From: Streptomyces sp. TSRI0107
Lineage (GTDB): Bacteria > Actinomycetota > Actinomycetes > Streptomycetales > Streptomycetaceae
Reading direction: 5' to 3'
Length of the DNA: 64,000 nucleotides
NCBI RefSeq assembly: GCF_001905845.1
Contig: NZ_LIVZ01000006.1
Coordinates: forward strand, 496,001-560,000
Each line of letters begins with the position of its first letter. Within the stretch, counting starts at the first letter, position 1. Position numbers and translations under genes: made by a program. The notes under the pieces were generated by a model that saw only the letters and a list, made by a program, of their open reading frames with translations, was not told the DNA's origin and made no database searches. Positions 23,257 to 31,804 of this stretch are shown one piece after another.

Positions 23257-24231
23257 ATGTCCATGACCGAGAGCAACGTGAATCCGGAGTGGCCGCCCCC
23301 GCCGGCATACCAGCCCACCGCGCTTCCGACGGAGCCGACGGAGCCCGTGACCCGGCGGCGCGCCAAGAAGCGCGGGCCTGTCGCACTGCTCACCGCCGTG
23401 GCGATCGTCGCGGCCGCGATCGGCGGCGGCACGGCGTACGGCATCCAGGAGCTGACCGGCGACGACACGGTCGCCGCGAGCAGCAGCACCAGCACCAACG
23501 TCGTGCCGTCGAGCCAGAAGGGCACGGTCGCCGGGGTCGCCGAGGCGGTCAGCCCGAGCATCGTCGAGATCGGCGCGACCTCCAACGCCGGGTCCTCCAC
23601 CGGCTCCGGCGTGATCATCACCGGCGACGGCGAGATCATCACCAACAACCACGTCGTCTCCGGCGCCTCGGAGATCAAGGTGACGACCAGCGACGGCAAG
23701 GAGTACGCCGCCCAGGTCGTCGGCACCGACAGCAGCAAGGACCTCGCCCTGATCAAGCTGGACGACGCCTCCGGGCTGACGGCGGCGACGCTCGGCGACT
23801 CCGACGGCGTGCAGGTCGGCGACCAGGTCGTGGCGATCGGCTCCCCCGAGGGCCTGACCGGCACGGTGACCAGCGGCATCGTCTCCGCCCTGGACCGTGA
23901 CGTGACCGTCTCCACCGACGAGGGACAGCAGCAGCAGCGGCAGCCCGGCGGCGGCTGGCCGTTCGAGTTCGGCGGTCAGGAGTTCAACGGCGACACCGGG
24001 TCGTCCACCACGACGTACAAGGCCATCCAGACCGACGCGTCCCTGAACCCCGGCAACTCCGGCGGCGCGCTGATCGACATGAACGGCAACATCATCGGCA
24101 TCAACTCGGCGATGTACTCGGCGAGCGGATCCTCCTCGTCCGACGCCGGCAGTGTCGGCCTCGGCTTCGCCATCCCGGTCAACACCGTCAAGGCCGACCT
24201 GGCGGAGCTGCGGGCGGGCGCGAGCGGCTGA
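23257..24231 (+). CDS. Membrane-anchored HtrA-like serine protease without PDZ domain
   Basis: This 324-residue protein has a short cytoplasmic N-terminus, one membrane helix (LLTAVAIVAAAIGGGTAYGI, about residues 46-65) and an extracellular trypsin-like domain. The catalytic His is in ITNNHVVSG, the Asp in SSKDLALIKLD and the Ser in NPGNSGGALID. HtrA/DegP proteins normally end with one or two PDZ domains, but this one stops soon after the protease domain (VKADLAELRAGASG), so oligomerisation and substrate selection must differ. It lies directly before a response regulator and kinase, like pepD-mprAB in mycobacteria but with the protease first. Translation could start at either Met 1 or Met 3. 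Confidence 0.9.
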   Translation: MSMTESNVNPEWPPPPAYQPTALPTEPTEPVTRRRAKKRGPVALLTAVAIVAAAIGGGTAYGIQELTGDDTVAASSSTSTNVVPSSQKGTVAGVAEAVSPSIVEIGATSNAGSSTGSGVIITGDGEIITNNHVVSGASEIKVTTSDGKEYAAQVVGTDSSKDLALIKLDDASGLTAATLGDSDGVQVGDQVVAIGSPEGLTGTVTSGIVSALDRDVTVSTDEGQQQQRQPGGGWPFEFGGQEFNGDTGSSTTTYKAIQTDASLNPGNSGGALIDMNGNIIGINSAMYSASGSSSSDAGSVGLGFAIPVNTVKADLAELRAGASG

Positions 24232-24297
24232 GCAAACGTGCGACGCTGACAGCGTCAGACCACGCCACGTCCACCACCGCACCCGAGGAACCACGCC

Positions 24298-25035
24298 ATG
24301 AGCCCCGCCGAAGGCGACCGTGACCCCCAGCGCATCCTCATCGTCGACGACGAGCCGGCGGTGCGGGAGGCGCTTCAGCGCAGCCTCGCGTTCGAGGGGT
24401 ACGACACGGAGGTCGCGGTCGACGGCGCGGACGCCCTGGAGAAGGCGACCGCGTACCGGCCCGACCTCGTCGTCCTCGACATCCAGATGCCCCGCATGGA
24501 CGGGCTGACCGCGGCGCGGCGCATCCGCGGCGCCGGCGACACGACGCCGATCCTCATGCTGACGGCCCGGGACACGGTCGGCGACCGGGTGACCGGCCTG
24601 GACGCCGGGGCCGACGACTACCTGGTCAAGCCGTTCGAGCTGGACGAGCTGTTCGCCCGCATCCGGGCGCTGCTGCGGCGCAGCTCCTACGCGGCGGCGG
24701 TCGCCGGCGCCACGGCCGAGACCGGCGAGGCGCTGGCCTTCGCCGACCTGCGCATGGACCTCGCGACCCGTGAGGTGACGCGGGGCGGGCGGGCGGTGGA
24801 GCTGACCCGCACCGAGTTCACCCTGCTGGAGATGTTCATGGCGCACCCGCGCCAGGTCCTCACACGGGAGCAGATCCTGAAGGCGGTGTGGGGCTTCGAC
24901 TTCGAGCCGTCGTCGAACTCCCTCGACGTGTACGTCATGTACCTGCGCCGCAAGACGGAGGCGGGCGGCGAGCCGCGGCTCGTGCACACCGTGCGGGGCG
25001 TGGGGTACGTCCTGCGGCAGGGCGGCACCGAGTGA
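24298..25035 (+). CDS. OmpR-family response regulator, MprA-like
   Basis: This 245-residue regulator has a receiver domain with acidic pocket VDDE, phospho-acceptor Asp in DLVVLDIQMPRMDG, conserved Thr in MLTARD and Lys in YLVKPFELDEL. The winged helix (LTRTEFTLLEMFMAHPRQVLTREQILKAVWG) follows a short linker. Its C-terminal TGA overlaps the GTG of the kinase gene (GTGA). It probably responds to envelope stress through the kinase and binds the 11-bp repeats before the protease gene; the binding is inference. Confidence 0.92.
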   Translation: MSPAEGDRDPQRILIVDDEPAVREALQRSLAFEGYDTEVAVDGADALEKATAYRPDLVVLDIQMPRMDGLTAARRIRGAGDTTPILMLTARDTVGDRVTGLDAGADDYLVKPFELDELFARIRALLRRSSYAAAVAGATAETGEALAFADLRMDLATREVTRGGRAVELTRTEFTLLEMFMAHPRQVLTREQILKAVWGFDFEPSSNSLDVYVMYLRRKTEAGGEPRLVHTVRGVGYVLRQGGTE

Positions 25036-26471
25036 ACCAGGCGGTGCGGCGCCTGCGCGCCCTGCCGATCCGCTCGCGGCTGGCGCTGCTGGTGACCACG
25101 GCCGTGGCCGTGGCGGTGGCGCTGGCCTCGGCCGCGTGCTGGTTCATCACGCGGGCGCAGCTGACTTCGCAGTTCGACACGACCCTGCGGCACACCCAGG
25201 TCCACGAGCTCTATCTGCGCAGCCTGATCCGGGCCTGCACGTCCGACGGCACGGACAGCATCGGTTCGCTGCCCGGCTACACCGTGCAGATCGTGACGGC
25301 CGACGGCTCGGCCTGCCGGCCGTCCTCGGACGCCGAGCTGCCCGTCTCCGGCCAGGACGTGGCGGTCGCGCGCGGCGAGCAGCGCGACGCCCTGCACACG
25401 GTGACGGACGGCGACGGCGTGAAGCGGCGCGTCCACACCTATGTGCCGGGGCCCGGCCCGGTCACCGTCGGCGTGGAACGCTACGCCGTCTCGCTGGCCC
25501 AGCCCACGACGACGGTCGACAAGCCACTGACGAACCTGGCGTGGGTGCTGCTCCTGGTGTCCGGGATCGGCGCGGTGGGCGCCGGGGCCGCCGGCCTGTG
25601 GGTCGCGCGGACCGGGCTGCGGCCCGTCGACAGGCTCACCGAGGCCGTCGAGCACGTGGCCCGCACCGAGGACCTCACCATCCGTATCCCCGTGGAGGAC
25701 GACAGCGACGACGAGGTCGCGCGGCTGACGCGGTCGTTCAACTCGATGACCTCCGCGCTGGCCAGCTCCCGCGACCTCCAGCAGCAGCTGATCGCGGACG
25801 CCGGACACGAGCTGCGTACGCCGCTCACCTCGCTGCGCACCAACATCGAACTCCTCACCCGCAGCGAGGAGACCGGCCGCCCCCTTCCGGAGGCGGACCG
25901 AAGGGCGCTGCTCGCCTCGGTGAAGGCGCAGATGACGGAGCTGGCCGCGCTGATCGGCGACCTCCAGGAGCTGTCCCGCCCCGACACCGGCCAGGCCGGC
26001 GACCGTACGCAGGTGATCCCGTTCCAGGACGCGGTGGAGTCGGCGCTGCGCCGGGCCCGGCTGCGCGGCCCCGAGCTGACGATCACCGCGGACGTACGGC
26101 CGTGGTACGTGCGGGCGGAGCCGTCGGCGCTGGAGCGGGCGGTGGTCAACGTCCTGGACAACGCGGTGAAGTTCAGCCCGGCGGGCGGCACGGTCGACGT
26201 ACGGCTCGACGGCGGCGTCCTCACGGTCCGCGACCACGGCCCCGGCATCCCCGCCGACGAGCTGCCGCACGTCTTCGACCGCTTCTGGCGCAGCCCCGGA
26301 GCGCGTGCCCTGCCGGGCTCGGGCCTGGGCCTGTCGATCGTGGCGCGGACGGTTCAGCAGGCGGGCGGCGAGGTGACGCTCGCCCCCGCGGACGGCGGCG
26401 GCACGCTGGTGACGGTGCGCCTGCCGGGGGCTCCGACGCCGCCGCCCGAGGCGCCCGGCGACAGCGCCTGA
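25032..26471 (+). CDS. Sensor histidine kinase, MprB-like
   Basis: This 479-residue kinase starts at the GTG that overlaps the regulator stop. It has TM1 LALLVTTAVAVAVALASAAC, a ~130-residue extracellular sensor region, TM2 LAWVLLLVSGIGAVGAGAAG, and a HAMP segment WVARTGLRPVDRLTEAVEHVA. The H-box is ADAGHELRTPLTSLRTN, the N-box NVLDNAVKFSPAGG, and the G-box DHGPGIPADELPHVFDRFWR followed by GSGLGLSIV. All ATPase motifs are intact. With the protease and regulator it forms a three-gene envelope-stress unit. Confidence 0.92.
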   Translation: MNQAVRRLRALPIRSRLALLVTTAVAVAVALASAACWFITRAQLTSQFDTTLRHTQVHELYLRSLIRACTSDGTDSIGSLPGYTVQIVTADGSACRPSSDAELPVSGQDVAVARGEQRDALHTVTDGDGVKRRVHTYVPGPGPVTVGVERYAVSLAQPTTTVDKPLTNLAWVLLLVSGIGAVGAGAAGLWVARTGLRPVDRLTEAVEHVARTEDLTIRIPVEDDSDDEVARLTRSFNSMTSALASSRDLQQQLIADAGHELRTPLTSLRTNIELLTRSEETGRPLPEADRRALLASVKAQMTELAALIGDLQELSRPDTGQAGDRTQVIPFQDAVESALRRARLRGPELTITADVRPWYVRAEPSALERAVVNVLDNAVKFSPAGGTVDVRLDGGVLTVRDHGPGIPADELPHVFDRFWRSPGARALPGSGLGLSIVARTVQQAGGEVTLAPADGGGTLVTVRLPGAPTPPPEAPGDSA

Positions 26472-26473
26472 CG

Positions 26474-26818
26474 TCACGGCAGTTCCAGCTCGGGGTCCAT
26501 ACGGGTGAACACCACGTCGTCGGGCGATCTGCCCACAGCTATCGCGGTGGCGGTGTCCCAGCCCACGACCCGGTAGGCGTTCAGGGTGGTGGCCGGGCTG
26601 CCGGGGTCATCGTCGTTCGGGGTGTCGTCACAGGGCGGCTGGGCAGCGGTGCCGATCCGCTCGCCGACCTCGAAGTCGACGTTCTCCGCACCTACGTACG
26701 CGTGCCCCTGATACGTCACCACGTACGCGCAGGACGCCGCCCCCTCACCCCCGCCGCCCGCGACCGTGCACCCCGTGACCGGCAGCAGCAGCATCAGCGC
26801 CCCTCGTGCAGCCCTCAT
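26474..26818 (-). CDS. Small lipoprotein (DUF6281-like)
   Basis: This 114-residue protein begins MRAARGALMLLLPVTGC, a signal peptide ending in a lipobox (VTGC) with the lipidated Cys at residue 17. The mature part has CAYVVTYQGHAYVGAENVDFEVGERIGTA and a second Cys, which may pair in a disulfide. The family label DUF6281 is from memory. It converges on the kinase gene with a 2-bp gap. Its function is unknown. Confidence 0.75.
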   Translation of the reverse strand: MRAARGALMLLLPVTGCTVAGGGGEGAASCAYVVTYQGHAYVGAENVDFEVGERIGTAAQPPCDDTPNDDDPGSPATTLNAYRVVGWDTATAIAVGRSPDDVVFTRMDPELELP

Positions 26819-26935
26819 GCGGGCCCCCTTCCCTCATGACTCCGACGCCGGTCCCGTCCGGTTCGTTCACGGCAACCCTTCCGCCTCCCGCGGCGACTAC
26901 CGGGCGACCATCCCCACACGGAACGGAACCCGCGC

Positions 26936-28999
26936 ATGAGTGAGACCCATGGCAAGCCCCGTCACCGCAGGCGCAGGACGACGTTGCTGGCGGCCGGTGT
27001 GCCCCTCGCCCTGACCGCCGCGGGCGTGCTCGTGCTCGGCGAGGACGCGCAGCCGAAGGCCGCCGCGGCCGCCACGGCCGCCGTGCCCGCCTGGGCGACC
27101 GCCACCGCGGACGGCTTCGCCTCCGTCGACTCCCTCGGCCAGAACGGCACGTACGGCGGCCGGGGCGGACAGATCGTCACCGTGAAGACGCTCGCGGACC
27201 TGGAGAAGTACGCGACGGCCGCGGAGCCGTACGTCATCGTCGTGGCCGGGACCATCAACATGTCGCCGGTCGGCAAGGAGATCAAGGTCCGGTCCGACAA
27301 AACCATCATCGGATCGGGCACCTCGGGGCAGATCGTCGGCGGCGGCTTCTTCCTCGGTACCGGCGTGCACAACGTGATCATCCGGAACCTGACCATCCGG
27401 GACTCGTACCAGGGCACCTGGAACGACAAGGACCACGACTTCGACGCCATCCAGATGGACGGGGCGCACCACGTCTGGATCGACCACAACGACCTGCGGC
27501 ACATGGCGGACGGGCTGATCGACGTCCGCAAGGACAGCACCAACGTCACCGTGTCGTGGAACAAGCTGAGCGACAACAACAAGACGTTCGGCATCGGCTG
27601 GACCGAGAACGTCAAGACGGACATCACGATCCACCACAACTGGATCCGCGAGACCGAGCAGCGCAACCCCTCCACGGACAACGCCGCCCACGCGCACCTC
27701 TACAACAACTTCCTGGAGGACACCCCGGGGACGGACATCACGTCCTCCTACGGCAACTACTCGCGCGGCGGCACGAAGATGGTCCTGGAGAACTCCTGCT
27801 TCCAGGGCATGCGGAACCCCGTCATCAAGGACGCCACCGCGACGATCGTCCAGCGCGGCAACGTCTTCTCCGGCACCAGCGGCCGCAACGAGAGCGGTGG
27901 CACGGCGTTCGACCCGAAGACGTACTACGGCTACACGCTCGACAAGGCGGCGGACGTGCCGGCACTCCTGAAGTCCGGTGCCGGGCCACGCGGTTCCATC
28001 GGAACGACCACCGCCGCCAGCGCCACCACCAAGGCCGCCGCCACCACCCTCACCGTCGCCCAGGACGGCAGCGGGCAGTACAGGACGGTGCAGGCCGCCG
28101 TGAACGCCGTCCCCGCGAACAACCCGTCCCGGGTCGTCATCGCCGTGAAGCCGGGCACGTACCGCGAGACGGTGAAGGTCCCGGCCAACAAGCCGCACGT
28201 CACCATCCAGGGCACCGGCGGCAGCCGCAAGGACACCGTCATCGTCTTCGGCAACGCGGCGGGCACGCCGAAGCCGGACGGGTCGGGCACGTACGGCACC
28301 GCCGGCAGCGCCACCGTCGCCGTCGAGGCCGACGACTTCCAGGCCCGCAACCTGACCGTCACCAACGACTTCGACGAGAAGGCGAACCAGTCCCTGTCCG
28401 GCCACCAGGCCGTCGCCCTGCGCACCGCCGCCGACAAGGTCTTCCTCGACGGGATCATCGTCAACGGCGACCAGGACACCCTGCTCGTGGACACCGCGGC
28501 CAAGGACCGGCTCGGCCGGGTCTACATGACCGACTCCTACGTCACCGGCAACGTCGACTTCATCTTCGGCCGGGCCACCGCCGTGATCGACCGGTCCGTC
28601 ATCACGCTGAAGAAGCGCTGGGACGGCACCTCCGCCGGCTACGTCACCGCCCCGAGCACACCCGCGAACCGCAAGGGCATCCTCATCGCCAACTCCACCG
28701 TCAACGGCGACGTGGCCGACCGCACCTTCCACCTCGGCCGCCCCTGGCACGCGGGCGGCGACGCGACCCTCGACCCGCAGACCACCGTCCGCAACACGAC
28801 CTTGAGCGCGGCGATCCGCACCGCTCCCTGGACGGACATGAGCGGCTTCTCCTGGAAGGACGACAGGTTCGCGGAGTACGGGAACACCGGCCCCGGCGCG
28901 GGCGCGGCGAGCGGTGACCGCCCGCACCTGACCGCCGCCCAGGCCGCCGACCAGGAGGTCGCGGACTGGCTGGCGGGCTGGGTGCCTACGGCTTCCTGA
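26936..28999 (+). CDS. Secreted pectate lyase-pectin methylesterase fusion
   Basis: This 687-residue bifunctional enzyme starts with a twin-Arg-rich signal region (RHRRRRTTLLAAGVPLALTAAGVLVLG). Residues ~50-350 form a PL1 pectate lyase with VWIDHNDL, DGLIDVRKDSTNVTVSWN and HHNWIRETEQRNP, where QRNP holds the catalytic Arg. A Thr/Ala linker (TTTAASATTKAAATT) leads to a CE8 pectin methylesterase with the catalytic set SGHQAVALR, GDQDTLL, GNVDFIFGRA and GRPW. Demethylation by CE8 would create the substrate for PL1, so the fusion couples two steps of pectin breakdown. All key residues are present. It probably belongs to an accessory insertion between core genes. Confidence 0.92.
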   Translation: MSETHGKPRHRRRRTTLLAAGVPLALTAAGVLVLGEDAQPKAAAAATAAVPAWATATADGFASVDSLGQNGTYGGRGGQIVTVKTLADLEKYATAAEPYVIVVAGTINMSPVGKEIKVRSDKTIIGSGTSGQIVGGGFFLGTGVHNVIIRNLTIRDSYQGTWNDKDHDFDAIQMDGAHHVWIDHNDLRHMADGLIDVRKDSTNVTVSWNKLSDNNKTFGIGWTENVKTDITIHHNWIRETEQRNPSTDNAAHAHLYNNFLEDTPGTDITSSYGNYSRGGTKMVLENSCFQGMRNPVIKDATATIVQRGNVFSGTSGRNESGGTAFDPKTYYGYTLDKAADVPALLKSGAGPRGSIGTTTAASATTKAAATTLTVAQDGSGQYRTVQAAVNAVPANNPSRVVIAVKPGTYRETVKVPANKPHVTIQGTGGSRKDTVIVFGNAAGTPKPDGSGTYGTAGSATVAVEADDFQARNLTVTNDFDEKANQSLSGHQAVALRTAADKVFLDGIIVNGDQDTLLVDTAAKDRLGRVYMTDSYVTGNVDFIFGRATAVIDRSVITLKKRWDGTSAGYVTAPSTPANRKGILIANSTVNGDVADRTFHLGRPWHAGGDATLDPQTTVRNTTLSAAIRTAPWTDMSGFSWKDDRFAEYGNTGPGAGAASGDRPHLTAAQAADQEVADWLAGWVPTAS

Positions 29000-29045
29000 A
29001 GGCCTGCCTCCGGGCCCCCACGACGTAGAAGCCGGCGCCGCGCGC

Positions 29046-29303
29046 TCAGTCGCGCGGCGCGCTGTCTTCCGGCTCGACACCGGGCGGCAACACGTCGACC
29101 ACGAAAGAGCCCTTGTGGGGCAGGGTCTCGATGAGTCCTCGCTCGCGCAGGTCCCGCAGGGCGCGCCGAATCGTTCGGTCAGCGACACCGTGCATCTCCG
29201 CGAGCCGTGTGATGCTGGGCAGTGCTCCGCCGGGCGGAATGCGTCCCGACCTGATCTCTTCCTCGATGACGCCTGCGATCCGCTGCCATTCGTACTGGGC
29301 CAT
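29046..29303 (-). CDS. Mini GntR-type regulator
   Basis: This 85-residue protein consists almost entirely of a GntR winged helix: EWQRIAGVIEEEIRSGRIPPGG, LPSITRLAEMHGVADRTIRRALRDL and RERGLIETLPHKGSFVVDV. There is no effector domain, so it either dimerises through the wing or acts as a constitutive repressor. The ATG at 29303 faces a divergent set of small genes at 29458, with repeated GGTGCACC motifs between. This is a typical self-contained regulator for a small accessory locus. Confidence 0.8.
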   Translation of the reverse strand: MAQYEWQRIAGVIEEEIRSGRIPPGGALPSITRLAEMHGVADRTIRRALRDLRERGLIETLPHKGSFVVDVLPPGVEPEDSAPRD

Positions 29304-29318
29304 GCCCACAGCTTCGCC

Positions 29319-29386
29319 TGGTGCACCATTACCCGTATTGGCAGGGCGTGGTGCACCGAGGGCATCCATGGCGTACCGTGGTACAT
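29319..29386. promoter_or_regulatory. Repeated TGGTGCACC operator-like motifs
   Basis: TGGTGCACCA (29319-29328, a perfect palindrome), TGGTGCACCG (29349-29358) and TGGTACAT (29379-29386) recur at 30-bp intervals. They lie between the divergent mini GntR gene and the small-gene operon. Spacing near three helical turns suggests cooperative binding by the GntR protein. This is inference from position. Confidence 0.55.
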
Positions 29387-29457
29387 CGACAAAGTACCCC
29401 CGCGACGGGTGCAAGCCGTCCGGGGGCGTGGCCGAACGCTGAAAGAGGAGCGTCGAC

Positions 29458-29727
29458 ATGACCGACCTTATCCACCGCACCACCCTCTGGCTGCGCCTGC
29501 TGCTCACACCCGGCACCGGAAAACGCCGCCGCACCCCGCACCGACCGCACCTCACCGCCGTACCGCGCGCGCTCCCGGAACCGCTCCCCCAGCCCCGGTC
29601 CCCGTACGGCCTCGACACCCCACTCGACGGCACCGCCTCCCGCCTCGTGCGCCCCTACCTCCGCGCCGCCGACCACGGCATCGACCTGGACCAGCGCCTG
29701 ATCGGCACCCGGGAGGTGGCCGCATGA
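29458..29727 (+). CDS. Small basic protein of accessory locus, unknown
   Basis: This 89-residue protein begins MTDLIHRTTLWLRLLLTPGTG, followed by an Arg/Pro-rich middle and RSPYGLDTPLDGTASRLVRPYL near the C-terminus. A GAGGAG site lies 7 nt before the ATG. The PYGLDxPLDGT motif recurs in small Streptomyces proteins of unknown role, as far as I recall. Its TGA overlaps the next ATG (ATGA), so it is the first gene of a coupled set of three under the mini GntR operators. Confidence 0.7.
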   Translation: MTDLIHRTTLWLRLLLTPGTGKRRRTPHRPHLTAVPRALPEPLPQPRSPYGLDTPLDGTASRLVRPYLRAADHGIDLDQRLIGTREVAA

Positions 29728-30089
29728 CGCGCCCGCCGGCCCGCCGCACCGCCACCTTGCGCCTGCTCCCCTGGCCCTCCCCCGACGGCAAACCCTGTTA
29801 CCTGTCCACGGACGACGAGGGCGGACCCCTCTCCCGCCTCGCCGACGAGATGGAGGCGTTACAGCTCGACACCGCCGCCGACGTCCTCGGCCTCGCCCGC
29901 GCCGTGCTCGACGACCCCGCCTCGCCGTACACCGAGGTCCGCTACGCAGGACTCCGGCTCGCCGAGTGCCTGACCGACACCCTGCGCGTGGCCGAGTCCC
30001 GCGGGCTGCGTGTGTCCGGCCCCGACGAGAAGGACCGCCCCCACTTCGGACAGCCCGCGCAGAACCAGAGGAGCGGACTATGGTCGTAA
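29724..30089 (+). CDS. Small protein with TTA codon, unknown
   Basis: This 121-residue protein contains YLSTDDEGGPLSRLADEMEALQLDTAADVLGLARAVLDD, an acidic helical region. It overlaps the previous gene by 4 bp. Codon 46 (29859-29861) is TTA, the rare leucine codon read only by the bldA tRNA in Streptomyces, so translation would be limited to late growth. No known family is recognised. Confidence 0.7.
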   Translation: MTRPPARRTATLRLLPWPSPDGKPCYLSTDDEGGPLSRLADEMEALQLDTAADVLGLARAVLDDPASPYTEVRYAGLRLAECLTDTLRVAESRGLRVSGPDEKDRPHFGQPAQNQRSGLWS

Positions 30090-30466
30090 CCACGACGCAT
30101 CGAAGGAGCCCATCGGTCATGTCCGCCCACGCCAGCGAACCGACACCGGGCGTCCCCCCCATGCCCGAGCGCAACCCGAAGGCGCTGCGCGAGGCCATCG
30201 CCCAGTACGCCCCCCAGCTGCTCCCCGACTTCGACGAGCACTGGAGGTGGGCCGTTGCCGACGCGTACGACATCAGCACCGTGCCGGCGTTCATGGCCCG
30301 GTGGTGGGGCGAGTACGCGATCGCGCGCGATCCGAAGCTCGATGCACACATGAAGGACCTCCACCGGCGTGCGGCGGAGTCCACAGACATCGAAGAGGCG
30401 AAGACGCTCCTCGAAGAGGCTTCCAACATCCGCTACCAGGCCCGGCGGCTGGAGCCCGGCCAGTGA
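30080..30466 (+). CDS. DUF6247-like small protein
   Basis: This 128-residue protein contains PMPERNPKALREAIAQYAPQLLPDFDEHWRWAVADAYDISTVPAFMARWW and a charged helical C-terminus (AAESTDIEEAKTLLEEASNIRYQARRLEPG). It resembles the DUF6247 family, which I recall as often sitting beside RelE-like toxin genes; no toxin gene is visible here. The ATG at 30080 has GAGGAG upstream and overlaps the previous gene by 10 bp. The ATG at 30119 after GAAGGAG is an alternative start giving 115 residues. Confidence 0.65.
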   Translation: MVVTTTHRRSPSVMSAHASEPTPGVPPMPERNPKALREAIAQYAPQLLPDFDEHWRWAVADAYDISTVPAFMARWWGEYAIARDPKLDAHMKDLHRRAAESTDIEEAKTLLEEASNIRYQARRLEPGQ

Positions 30467-30580
30467 CCGACGACGCTTTCATGGGTCCGCCCTGGCAGAT
30501 GGACTGGCCCGAACGCAGCTGACGCCCCCCGGCCCGGTGCCGGAAAGGCCGTGCCGCACGGCGGGCGTAGGCTGTCGATC

Positions 30581-31804
30581 ATGCCGGACGACTCCCCTCT
30601 CATACAGAGTCTGCGAACGGCCGTCGCCGCAGCGCCCGCCGACGTACCCCTACGACTGCACCTCGCGGAACTCCTGCTGGACGCGGGCCAGTCGGACGCG
30701 GCAGTCGCCGAAGCCGCCGTCGCCCTCCAGCACGCGCCGGGTGACGCCCAGGCCCGGGACCTGATGGCCCGTGCCATGGGGGCGCCGCAGCAACCGGTCC
30801 CGCGGCAGGGCGCGTTCGACTGGCAGGCCGCCCAGGAGCAGGTCGGCGACGTCGTCCCGCCCCGCTTCGTCGAGGCGCCGGTCCGTGCGGACGGGCAGGA
30901 CGATCCCGGGGACGCCGAGGCCTGGGACGTGGAGACGCCGGGCGGGGTGCGGCTGGCCGACGTCGGTGGCATGCAGGACGTGAAGGACCGCCTGGAGGCC
31001 GCCTTCCTCGCGCCGTTGCGCAATCCGGAGCTGCGCAAGCTGTACGGCAAGAGCCTGCGCGGCGGTCTGCTGCTGTACGGGCCGCCCGGCTGCGGCAAGA
31101 CGTTCATCGCGCGGGCCGTCGCCGGTGAACTCGGCGCCGCCTTCCTGTCCGTGTCGGTCAACGACGTGCTCGACATGTGGATCGGCAACTCCGAGCGCAA
31201 CATGCACGAGATCTTCGAGACCGCCCGCCGCCAGGCGCCCTGCGTCGTCTTCCTGGACGAGCTGGACGCCCTCGGCGCCAAGCGCAGCCGGACCGCGCAC
31301 AGCGGTATGCGCAACACGGTGAACCAGCTGCTCACCGAGCTGGACGGCATCGACTCGGCGGCGAACGAGGGCGTGTTCGTGCTGGCCGCCACCAACGTTC
31401 CCTGGGACGTGGACATCGCCCTGCGCCGTCCCGGCCGGCTGGACCGCACGATCCTCGTCCTGCCGCCCGACGGGCCCGCCCGCGAGGCGATCCTCCGCTA
31501 CCACCTGCGGGACCGGCCCATCGAGAACGTCGACCTGGGCAAGCTGGTGAAGGCCACCGACGGCCTGTCCGGCGCGGACCTGGCACATGTCTGCGAGGCG
31601 GCGGCCGAGCGGGCGCTGCTCGACTCCGCCCGCACCGGCACCGTACGCCTGATCGGCATGAAGGACCTGCTGGCCGCCGCGAAGGACGTGGTGCCGTCCA
31701 CCGAGCCGTGGTTCGCCTCGGCGCGGAACGTGGCGATGTTCGCCAACCAGGGCGGGATGTACGACGACCTCGTCGCGTACCTGAAGAAGAGGCGCAAGCT
31801 GTGA
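30581..31804 (+). CDS. AAA ATPase with N-terminal TPR-like region
   Basis: This 407-residue protein starts with helical TPR-like repeats (residues 1-60: LRLHLAELLLDAGQSDAAVAEAAVALQHAPGDAQARDLM). It then has a Cdc48/FtsH-type AAA module: Walker A GPPGCGKT, Walker B CVVFLDELDAL, sensor 1 VLAATN and the Arg-finger segment RRPGRLDRTILV. No protease domain or membrane segment is present. The ATG at 30581 lies 7 nt after a TAGGCT -10 box. Its TGA overlaps the start of the TPR membrane protein (GTGA), and both likely form a remodelling complex. The substrate is unknown. Confidence 0.88.
   Translation: MPDDSPLIQSLRTAVAAAPADVPLRLHLAELLLDAGQSDAAVAEAAVALQHAPGDAQARDLMARAMGAPQQPVPRQGAFDWQAAQEQVGDVVPPRFVEAPVRADGQDDPGDAEAWDVETPGGVRLADVGGMQDVKDRLEAAFLAPLRNPELRKLYGKSLRGGLLLYGPPGCGKTFIARAVAGELGAAFLSVSVNDVLDMWIGNSERNMHEIFETARRQAPCVVFLDELDALGAKRSRTAHSGMRNTVNQLLTELDGIDSAANEGVFVLAATNVPWDVDIALRRPGRLDRTILVLPPDGPAREAILRYHLRDRPIENVDLGKLVKATDGLSGADLAHVCEAAAERALLDSARTGTVRLIGMKDLLAAAKDVVPSTEPWFASARNVAMFANQGGMYDDLVAYLKKRRKL

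Noticed and set aside
30463..30522. 19-codon ORF overlapping the end of the DUF6247-like gene (GTGA), encoding MTDDAFMGPPWQMDWPERS-like sequence
   Set aside because: Too short and without a recognisable family; it might be a decayed partner gene but cannot be supported as a feature.
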